Positions 1-5,296 of a stretch of 6,597 bases of DNA are shown here, one piece after another. This DNA comes from a bacterium UBP12_UBA5184 (GTDB taxonomy: Bacteria > Vulcanimicrobiota > Vulcanimicrobiia > Vulcanimicrobiales > Vulcanimicrobiaceae). The position numbers and the translations under genes were made by a program. The stretch spans positions 2,670 to 9,266 of the forward strand of contig DHWK01000097.1 in the NCBI GenBank assembly GCA_002413145.1, in the 5' to 3' direction. Under the pieces are notes generated by a model. That model was not told the DNA's origin and did not search any database. It saw only the letters and a program-made list of their open reading frames with translations. Numbering within the stretch: position 1 is the first letter of the stretch; each line of letters starts with the position of its first letter.

Positions 1-1005
1 GACCGCTTCCTGCCCGACAAGGCGATCGACTTAGTCGACGAAGCAGCCGCCTCGGTCGCCCTGCGCCGCGGCTTCAGCGTCGAGGTCGACGACATCGCGG
101 CGATCGTTTCCAAATGGACGGGGATACCGCAAGGCTCCCTGGATGAAGCCCAGACGCGCAATCTTCTCCAGCTTGAAAATTCCCTCGGCGCGCGCATCGT
201 CGGTCAGGATGAAGCAATCCGGCTCGTCGCGCAAGCGATTCGGCGCGGACGCGCGGGCCTCAAAGATCCAAGAAAACCGCTCGGCGGCTTTCTCTTCGTC
301 GGCCCGAGCGGCGTCGGCAAGACCGAACTCGCGCGGGCGCTGGCCGGCGAATTGTTCGGCAGCGAAGAGGCCTTGGTGCGGATCGATCTGAGCGAATACA
401 CCGAAGCGCACACCGTCTCACGCTTGCTCGGAGCGCCGCCTGGATACGCCGGCCACGACGAAGCCGGGCAACTCACAGAACCCGTGCGACGCCGTCCCTA
501 CAGCGTGGTGTTGTTCGACGAACTGGAGAAAGCGCACGGCGACGTGGCTGCGATTCTCCTGCAAATCCTCGACGACGGCCGCGTTACCGACGCGAAAGGC
601 CGCACGATCGACTTCCGCCACGCAATCGTCATCTTGACGAGCAACGCCGACTCGAGCGAACTCGAGATCTACCTGCGCCCCGAACTGCTCAACCGCATCG
701 ACGACGTCGTCCATTTTAACCCGCTGGGGCTGGCGGAAATCGGGTCGATCGTCGAGCTCCAGATGCGTGACGTCGCAACCCGTCTGGGGGCGCTCCACGT
801 GACGATCTCGCTCAGCGAGCCCGCCCGCGAGTTTCTTGCGAAGGAGAGCATCGCCGCCGGCAGCGGCGCGCGCTACGTCGCCCGGACGATCGCCCGCTTC
901 GTTACCAACCCGCTTTCGAGTGCGATTCTGCGCGGCGACATCAAAGACGGTGGCAACGCGAAGGTCGAGTTGCGCGGCGAGATGATCGACGTCATCGCGG
1001 CCTAG
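1..1005 (+). CDS. Clp/HSP100 AAA+ ATPase, C-terminal part (5' end outside window)
   Basis: An ATP-driven protein unfoldase of the ClpA/ClpB/ClpC family; 334 residues are visible in frame 1, ending with TAG. They begin in the small domain of the first AAA+ module (RFLPDKAIDLVDEAA, residues 2-16) and continue through the whole second module (D2). In D2 I see Walker A GPSGVGKT (101-108), the pore loop GYAG with Tyr149, Walker B VVLFDE (169-174), sensor 1 TSN (213-215), the arginine-finger region RPELLNRID (226-234) and the sensor-2 motif GAR (289-291). The catalytic set looks intact. Wording such as RAGLKDPRKPLGGF is closest to ClpC. Two things are odd. Only about ten residues separate the D1 end from the VEVDDIA linker, so there is no ClpB/ClpC-type coiled-coil middle domain. 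Only ten residues lie between TSN and RPELL, against about thirty in ClpA and ClpB from memory. Whether it works with ClpP cannot be decided here, so no symbol is given. Confidence 0.93.
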   Translation, partial: DRFLPDKAIDLVDEAAASVALRRGFSVEVDDIAAIVSKWTGIPQGSLDEAQTRNLLQLENSLGARIVGQDEAIRLVAQAIRRGRAGLKDPRKPLGGFLFVGPSGVGKTELARALAGELFGSEEALVRIDLSEYTEAHTVSRLLGAPPGYAGHDEAGQLTEPVRRRPYSVVLFDELEKAHGDVAAILLQILDDGRVTDAKGRTIDFRHAIVILTSNADSSELEIYLRPELLNRIDDVVHFNPLGLAEIGSIVELQMRDVATRLGALHVTISLSEPAREFLAKESIAAGSGARYVARTIARFVTNPLSSAILRGDIKDGGNAKVELRGEMIDVIAA

Positions 1006-1014
1006 GCCGATAGC

Positions 1015-1518
1015 TTATGGCCTCGACATAAACGCCGGTACTTTGCCCGAGGGATTGCAGTAGTACATATGCTCGGAATGCGGCTCGTACCACGCGTGAA
1101 TGTCGTAGTGCGGAATCGGGTAGCCCAGATGACCGTGGGGCTCGTACCAGAAGTCGACGTGATCGATCTTATAACCGGATGCCGGCTTTAGCTGCTCGTC
1201 CCAGCTCTTGCCGCGCGCGAACAGTTTGGGGTCGACCATGATCTCGGTAAAGGTCAGCTTGCCCTTATACCACCCATAGATCGGTCCAAACGGCCAATTT
1301 TTGGGATTCACGTAGTGGTAGCCCATCGTCGGGATGCAGCCGCCCACAGGCTTCAAACCGGCTGGCATGCCGGCTGGATGCGGCGGGCCCGGCGTCGTCA
1401 TCATCTTGTAGATCGCCGGCGTCATCCCGGGGGGAAGTTTCGGCTGATCGGCCGACAGATAACTGGGGGCTGCAGCAAATAAAAACAAGAGCGCAAGACT
1501 TAAGGCCGGACGTAGCAT
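1015..1518 (-). CDS. Small secreted His/Tyr/Pro-rich protein, possibly DUF5602/TTHB210-like
   Basis: A 167-residue protein of unknown function. Residues 1-23 form a signal peptide: an Arg, a hydrophobic run (ALSLALLFLFAAA) and a likely cleavage site near LSA-DQ. The mature part has a GYHYVNP...WPFGPIYGWYKG block (66-85) and a C-terminal half with WYEPHGH (124-130), PHYDIH (136-141) and WYEPHSEH (143-150). It carries nine histidines and two cysteines (Cys61, Cys154). The 'HxxNP...PFGPIYGxxxGK...PHYDIH' pattern resembles the small extracytoplasmic DUF5602/TTHB210-like family; that assignment is from memory and moderate at best. The start is chosen at 1518 because AAAGGAG lies 5 bases upstream and the signal peptide then begins at once; an in-frame start at 1563 would add 15 residues and lacks such a site. 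It lies 88 bases after the TlpA-like gene on the same strand and converges with the clp gene. A metal- or ligand-binding role is speculation. Confidence 0.8.
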   Translation of the reverse strand: MLRPALSLALLFLFAAAPSYLSADQPKLPPGMTPAIYKMMTTPGPPHPAGMPAGLKPVGGCIPTMGYHYVNPKNWPFGPIYGWYKGKLTFTEIMVDPKLFARGKSWDEQLKPASGYKIDHVDFWYEPHGHLGYPIPHYDIHAWYEPHSEHMYYCNPSGKVPAFMSRP

Positions 1519-1606
1519 ACTTGCTCCTTTCAAAACGCTGTTGAGGCGCGCGGATGTCCGCACCCACTCTTAGGGGCCGACGCGAGCGTTCCTCTTTAGA
1601 GAATCT
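1519..1606 (-). other. 88-base gap between tlpA and the secreted-protein gene
   Basis: The longest non-coding stretch in the window. On the minus strand it holds one copy of the 11-bp duplication at its upstream end and the AAAGGAG site at its downstream end. In between is a 12-base interrupted inverted repeat (GCGGA-CA-TCCGC, 1550-1561) whose two-base centre is too short for a good hairpin; it could be a small operator. I see no T-tract terminator and no convincing -10/-35 pair, so whether the last gene is cotranscribed is open. Confidence 0.5.
1524..1530 (-). promoter_or_regulatory. Strong ribosome binding site of the secreted-protein gene
   Basis: Minus-strand AAAGGAG followed by a 5-base spacer (CAAGT) and ATG at 1518-1516. 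It is the best Shine-Dalgarno match at any start in the window and decides the start codon against the longer frame beginning at 1563. The operon genes upstream rely on weak sites and translational coupling, so this gene appears to be initiated independently. Confidence 0.75.
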
Positions 1607-1619
1607 TCAGAGAATCTTC
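1598..1619. repeat. 11-bp perfect tandem duplication across the tlpA stop codon
   Basis: The unit agagaatcttc occurs at 1598-1608 and again at 1609-1619 with no spacer. The tlpA stop (TGA on the minus strand, 1609-1607) sits on the junction of the two copies. Removing one copy would leave the same last residues (KKIL) followed by TAA, so the duplication is silent for the protein and only changes which stop codon is used. Confidence 0.85.
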
Positions 1620-2122
1620 TTGATGGCCGCTTCGATTTCGGCCGGCGTCATCTCGCCGAGCCGATAGAGGCTGATCTTGCCGGAGCGGTCGATGAAGACG
1701 TGCACCGGCATCGCGAGAACGCCGTACTCTTTCCCCATCTTTCCGTCGTCGATGACCACCGGGAATGGAAAGTGGTACTTGCCGGCAAACTCGAGCGCCT
1801 TTTTCGGAGACTCGAGTTCGTTGACGGCGAGCGTCATCAACCCGCGGCTGTGATATTTTTTGTAGAGCTCGACGACCGACGGCGCCTCCTCATTGCACGG
1901 CGCGCACCAGCTCGCGAAGAAATTGAGATAGACCGGTTTGCCCTTGAGCGACGCGAGCGTGATGTTGCCGCCGCCGGCCGCCTTGGGCAGCGAGAACGCC
2001 GGCGCGGGTTGCCCCGAACGCGGGATGCCGGCCGGCGTCGGCGTCCCCGGCGCCAGCAGCGCCGCCGCTAGGGCCGTCGCGCAGAATCCCTTCAACCAGG
2101 CTGAAAACCGTTTCGTTTTCAC
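1607..2122 (-). CDS. TlpA/ResA-like thiol-disulfide oxidoreductase
   Basis: A 171-residue exported thioredoxin-fold protein that most likely reduces, or otherwise exchanges, disulfides of extracytoplasmic proteins, as TlpA/ResA do in cytochrome c maturation. Residues 1-31 look like a signal peptide or signal anchor (KTKR, then a hydrophobic Ala/Leu stretch). The domain starts at GQPAPAFSLP (37-46). The active site is WCAPC (72-76; Cys73 and Cys76) in the usual NFFASWCAPCNEE setting, and the cis-proline is Pro139 in MPVHVFID. Length is normal for a single-domain TlpA. The start is a GTG at 2122 that overlaps the ribF stop as GTGA; GGAG at 2134-2137 lies 11 bases upstream, rather far, so coupling to ribF translation is likely. 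No cytochrome c biogenesis gene (ccdA, resB) is seen nearby, so the substrate is unknown. The next gene encodes a secreted protein with two cysteines. Confidence 0.92.
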   Translation of the reverse strand: MKTKRFSAWLKGFCATALAAALLAPGTPTPAGIPRSGQPAPAFSLPKAAGGGNITLASLKGKPVYLNFFASWCAPCNEEAPSVVELYKKYHSRGLMTLAVNELESPKKALEFAGKYHFPFPVVIDDGKMGKEYGVLAMPVHVFIDRSGKISLYRLGEMTPAEIEAAIKKIL

Positions 2123-3045
2123 GTCAGGGTAAACTCCGGAAAGTGGACGTGCGTTGCATCTTGCTGCATCTGCGCGACCAACTCGTCGCTGCTCGCAAAC
2201 GCCCGTTGCTCTCGGATGAAATGGAAATCACGCAACGCAAGCTCCTCTCCGTAGATCGAGCGGCCGAAGTCCAGCAGCCACGCCTCGACTGTCTTCGGCC
2301 CCGCACCGAACGTGGGGTTGTCGCCGATCGAGACGAGCGATCGGTAATCGCGCCCATCGTAGCGCGCGGTCGTTCGGTACACCCCGTCGCGGGGAAGCGT
2401 CTTCTCCTGCGCCACCTCCAGGTTGGCCGTCGGGAAACCGAGATCGTGTCCCCGGCCGTGCCCGAGCACCACCCGGCCATGCAAGGCGTACGGCTCGCCG
2501 AGTAAGCGGTTCACCGTTTCGAAATCGCCCCGCGCGAGCGCCGTCCGAACGCGCGTGCTGGAGACGGGTTCGCCTCGATCGAGTAACGGCCGCACCGCCT
2601 GAACCGCGATGGCGCGCGAACGCAAGATCGCCTCGGCCAAGTGCGCGTCGCCGCCCCGATTGGCGCCGAAGCGAAAGTCTTCTCCGAAAACGAGCGCGCG
2701 CACCCCGAGTTTCTCGACCAGCACGTCTTCCAGGAAGGCCCGGGCTTCGATGCTCGCGATGCGATCGTCGAACGGTACCAGAAACAGTTCGTCGATCCCG
2801 GTCGTCGCCAGCAAGTTGACCCGCTCCTCCAGGGTATTGAGCAGCGCCGGCACGAGTTCGGGACGCAGATGCGTCGCCGGATGGTTGCGAAAGGTGAGCA
2901 CGGCGGCCCGATAACCCGGCCGCCTCAAACGCAGGAGCGCTTTGACGATCTCTCGGTGCCCGCGATGCATGCCGTCGAAGAACCCGATGGCCAGGACCAG
3001 CGGCCGCCGCTCGCCGCCCGCTTCGAGTTCGCGATAAATCTTCAC
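2119..3045 (-). CDS. ribF: Bifunctional riboflavin kinase / FAD synthetase RibF
   Basis: Converts riboflavin to FMN and FMN to FAD in the cytoplasm. The 308-residue length matches the family. The N-terminal nucleotidyltransferase domain shows GFFDGMHRGH (21-30, the HxGH motif), GEDFRFGANRGG (121-132) and the SSTRVR motif (162-167). The C-terminal riboflavin kinase domain starts near residue 187 with GRVVLGHGRGHDLGFPTANLE (ending at 210), then NPTFG (243-247) and VEAWLLDF (253-260) with Glu254 as the expected catalytic base. The start is GTG at 3045, which overlaps the truB stop as GTGA; the frame stays open upstream but that part is arginine-rich out-of-frame truB sequence with no RibF similarity. 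No good Shine-Dalgarno is visible, so coupling to truB is likely. All key motifs are present. Confidence 0.96.
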   Translation of the reverse strand: MKIYRELEAGGERRPLVLAIGFFDGMHRGHREIVKALLRLRRPGYRAAVLTFRNHPATHLRPELVPALLNTLEERVNLLATTGIDELFLVPFDDRIASIEARAFLEDVLVEKLGVRALVFGEDFRFGANRGGDAHLAEAILRSRAIAVQAVRPLLDRGEPVSSTRVRTALARGDFETVNRLLGEPYALHGRVVLGHGRGHDLGFPTANLEVAQEKTLPRDGVYRTTARYDGRDYRSLVSIGDNPTFGAGPKTVEAWLLDFGRSIYGEELALRDFHFIREQRAFASSDELVAQMQQDATHVHFPEFTLT

Positions 3046-3911
3046 AGGAAAACTTTTCGCGGCGCCAACAGCGTCCCGACCGCTTCGCCGACGCCGACGA
3101 GCACGCGCGAGTGATCGCGCACGAAGACGTGCTTGGCGACGGCGCCGGTCGGCAACGGTACGAGCCGCCCGGCGCGGAAGTCGGCGGCTCCCCGCCCGTC
3201 GAGCACGATCGTCGGCAAGGGGATGACGCGCTCGGGCGGGACGATCGCCTCGAGCGGCGCCGCCGCAATCTCGTCGAGCGTGAGACTTTCGTAGAGCACG
3301 AACGGGCCGGAGGCGTCGCGTAACAGCATCCCCATATGCGCGGCGCAGCCGATCGCGGCGCCCAAATCTTCGCACAACGTCCGCACGTAAGTACCCTCGG
3401 AGCAGGCACAGGAAAGCCGCGCGATGCCATCCTCGTAGCCGAGCAGGGTCAAGCCGTAGAGCGTGATCTTGCGCGGAATTCGATCGACTACCAGGCCTTC
3501 ACGCGCGAGTTCGTAGAGCCGCTTTCCGCCGTGGTGGACCGCGCTGAACATCGGAGGGATTTGTTCGAGCGCCCCGATGAAGCGCGGCAGCACCGCTTCG
3601 AGGAGTTTCTTTGCATCCGCCGGGACCGGGGTCTCGCGGATCGGCGCGCCGCTCGCGTCGCCGGTATCGGTTGCGCGGCCGAGCGCGAGCGTGAACGCGT
3701 ACGACTTGCGCCGATCTTCCATCAACGGAATAAGCCGAGTCGCCTTGCCGAGCGCGAGCGGGAGAACGCCCGCCGCGTCGGGATCGAGCGTCCCGAGGTG
3801 ACCGATCGGCAGTCGCTCGCCGAGGTGGCGTTCGAAGATGCGGCGCACGCGTGCGCCCGTTTGGGTCGACGTCGGCCCCGACGGCTTGAAGACGTTCACG
3901 AATCCGAGCAT
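3042..3911 (-). CDS. truB: tRNA pseudouridine(55) synthase TruB
   Basis: Isomerises U55 to pseudouridine in the T-loop of tRNAs. In 289 residues I see the N-terminal GFVNVFKPSGPTS (3-15), the catalytic block GHLGTLDPDAAGVL (37-50) with catalytic Asp43, KSYAFTLALG (69-78) with the conserved stacking Tyr71, PPMFSAVH (119-126) and SEGTYVRTLCEDLG (171-184) with the conserved Arg177, followed by a C-terminal segment of PUA-like length ending at KVFL. ATG at 3911 is chosen because homology begins there; the upstream part of this frame is a shadow of nrnA. The gene begins 16 bases after the nrnA stop, with no strong ribosome binding site, and ends in a GTGA overlap with ribF. Confidence 0.96.
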   Translation of the reverse strand: MLGFVNVFKPSGPTSTQTGARVRRIFERHLGERLPIGHLGTLDPDAAGVLPLALGKATRLIPLMEDRRKSYAFTLALGRATDTGDASGAPIRETPVPADAKKLLEAVLPRFIGALEQIPPMFSAVHHGGKRLYELAREGLVVDRIPRKITLYGLTLLGYEDGIARLSCACSEGTYVRTLCEDLGAAIGCAAHMGMLLRDASGPFVLYESLTLDEIAAAPLEAIVPPERVIPLPTIVLDGRGAADFRAGRLVPLPTGAVAKHVFVRDHSRVLVGVGEAVGTLLAPRKVFL

Positions 3912-3927
3912 TCGGATCGTGAGGTTT

Positions 3928-4908
3928 CTAGAGACCTTCGGCTTCGAGGGCGCCGCGCACGGCGTCGATCGCCTGCTCGACGCCGCCGTTGTAGGTGAGG
4001 CCGGAGGCGCGGAAATGTCCGCCGCCGCCGAGCCGCCCCGCGGCTTTCTGTACGTTGACGCGTCCGTTGCTGCGCAGGCTGACGCGTAGGTCGCCGTCGT
4101 ACGCCTTGAAGAGGGCCGCAACCTCGACGCCTTCGATCTCGCGCAGGTGCTGAACGATCTCCTCGGTGTCCTCGCCGTCGGCGCCCGCCGCGGCCAGCAT
4201 CGCATCGTCGACGACCGACCAGCAATAGCGGCCGTCCTTCTCGAGACGCAAGCGTTCGAGCGAAGCGCCGAGCACTTTGATCGCCGCGAGCCGTTTGTTA
4301 GCGTAGATCTCGTTCGTGATCGCCTCGCGGTCGGCGCCGTGCTCGATCAAATCCGCGGAGATGCGCAACACGTCGGCGGTGGTGTTCGCGTGCATGAAAC
4401 CGCCGGTGTCGGTCATGATGGTCGTCAGCAGACAGGTCGCGATCTCCGGCGTCAGGGGCGTACCGAGCGCGCGCAGGATGCGCAGGACGCACGTCCCCGT
4501 CGAACATTCCGTTTCGATGATGTAATTCAGGCCGCCGAAGCGCGCGTTGGCCAGGTGATGGTCGATGTCGAGCATGTTCCGGCGCTCGAGTTGCGGCAGG
4601 AACTCGCCGGCTCGCGAGCTGTCGGCCATGTCGCAGAACACCCACAACGCGTCGGGCGGCAAGTCGGCCGGGACGTCGCGCGTTACCTTGTCGGCATCGG
4701 GCAAGAAACGGAGATTGCGCGGCACCGGGTCCTGCTGAAAGTAATGGACGCGTTTTCCGAGCGAACGTAAGGCCAGGCCGAGCGCTAAGCCCGCGCCGAG
4801 CGTGTCGCCGTCGGGCTTGACGTGGCTGACCATCACGAAGGCCGGCCGGGCGCCCAGTTCGCGAACGACTTCTTCGGTCGTCGAGTTGCGCAGTTCACTC
4901 TGTAGCAT
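3928..4908 (-). CDS. nrnA: DHH-family nanoRNase / pAp phosphatase (NrnA-like)
   Basis: Degrades very short oligoribonucleotides and, in characterised relatives, dephosphorylates 3'-phosphoadenosine 5'-phosphate. The 326-residue protein shows the DHH phosphoesterase metal motifs in order: SHVKPDGDTLG (28-38) with His29, Asp33 and Asp35; CDMADSSRAG (92-101); the DHH signature DIDHHLANARFG (114-125); and MTDTGGF (165-171). The C-terminal DHHA1 domain carries GRLGGGGHFRASG (291-303). Length and motif set fit NrnA rather than full RecJ, which is much longer. ATG at 4908 lies inside the 3' end of rbfA (14-base overlap), with AGGT four bases upstream. Its place between rbfA and truB is a common arrangement outside the proteobacteria. 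Substrate preference between nanoRNA, pAp and cyclic-dinucleotide products cannot be read from sequence. Confidence 0.92.
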   Translation of the reverse strand: MLQSELRNSTTEEVVRELGARPAFVMVSHVKPDGDTLGAGLALGLALRSLGKRVHYFQQDPVPRNLRFLPDADKVTRDVPADLPPDALWVFCDMADSSRAGEFLPQLERRNMLDIDHHLANARFGGLNYIIETECSTGTCVLRILRALGTPLTPEIATCLLTTIMTDTGGFMHANTTADVLRISADLIEHGADREAITNEIYANKRLAAIKVLGASLERLRLEKDGRYCWSVVDDAMLAAAGADGEDTEEIVQHLREIEGVEVAALFKAYDGDLRVSLRSNGRVNVQKAAGRLGGGGHFRASGLTYNGGVEQAIDAVRGALEAEGL

Positions 4909-5296
4909 CGTTACCTGATTTCGCGGCCGCTTCGATCTCTGCGGCGACTTTCGCCTTGGCCGCGGTCTCGGCTAAGACTTTGCTGAGTGCGATCGCCCGC
5001 TCGGTCGTCCGATCTTCCTCAAATACCAACTCCGGTGTGTGCCGCAGCTTGACGGCTCGGCCCAATTCGAAGCGCAAGAACTTTTTCGCCGACTCGAGCG
5101 CTTCCATCGATTGCCGCGCGACGTGCCGGTCGCCGATGATCGAAACAAAGACTTTCGCGGTCTGCATATCCTGGGTGATCTCGACGCGCGTGACCGTCAC
5201 GAAGCCGAGTCGCGGATCGCTCAACTCGCGCGAAATCAGCCGCGCCAGCTCGCGCTGCAGCTCGTGATCGATCCGAACCTGACGCTCGCGTTTCAC
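4895..5296 (-). CDS. rbfA: 30S ribosome-binding factor RbfA
   Basis: A small KH-type RNA-binding protein that helps the late maturation of the 30S subunit and 16S rRNA 5' end processing. It has 133 residues, normal for the family. It begins with the typical KRERQVRIDHELQRELARLI, continues with SDPRLGFVTVTRVEITQD (26-43) and KVFVSIIGD, and has the late FLRFELGRAVKLRHTPELVF block (near residues 73-92). The last 25 residues are an Ala/Lys/Glu-rich tail, likely disordered. The start is GTG at 5296, immediately after the infB TGA (5299-5297) with no base between, and no clear Shine-Dalgarno, so re-initiation after infB is likely. It overlaps nrnA by 14 bases. Confidence 0.95.
   Translation of the reverse strand: MKRERQVRIDHELQRELARLISRELSDPRLGFVTVTRVEITQDMQTAKVFVSIIGDRHVARQSMEALESAKKFLRFELGRAVKLRHTPELVFEEDRTTERAIALSKVLAETAAKAKVAAEIEAAAKSGNDATE

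Noticed and set aside
1004..1023. Possible bidirectional terminator between the convergent clp and secreted-protein genes
   Set aside because: Only a 5-bp AGGCC/GGCCT stem with a long loop and no T-tract; too weak to call.
3046..3375. Upstream extension of ribF
   Set aside because: The frame is open but reads Arg/Ala-rich and lies in truB coding sequence; RibF homology starts at the GTG at 3045.
2228..3430. Long minus-strand open frame over ribF and the end of truB (about 400 residues)
   Set aside because: Ser/Arg/Pro-rich with no domain; ribF and truB in other frames carry complete motif sets.
3912..4205. Upstream extension of truB
   Set aside because: It lies inside the 3' end of nrnA in another frame and has no TruB similarity; homology begins at ATG 3911.
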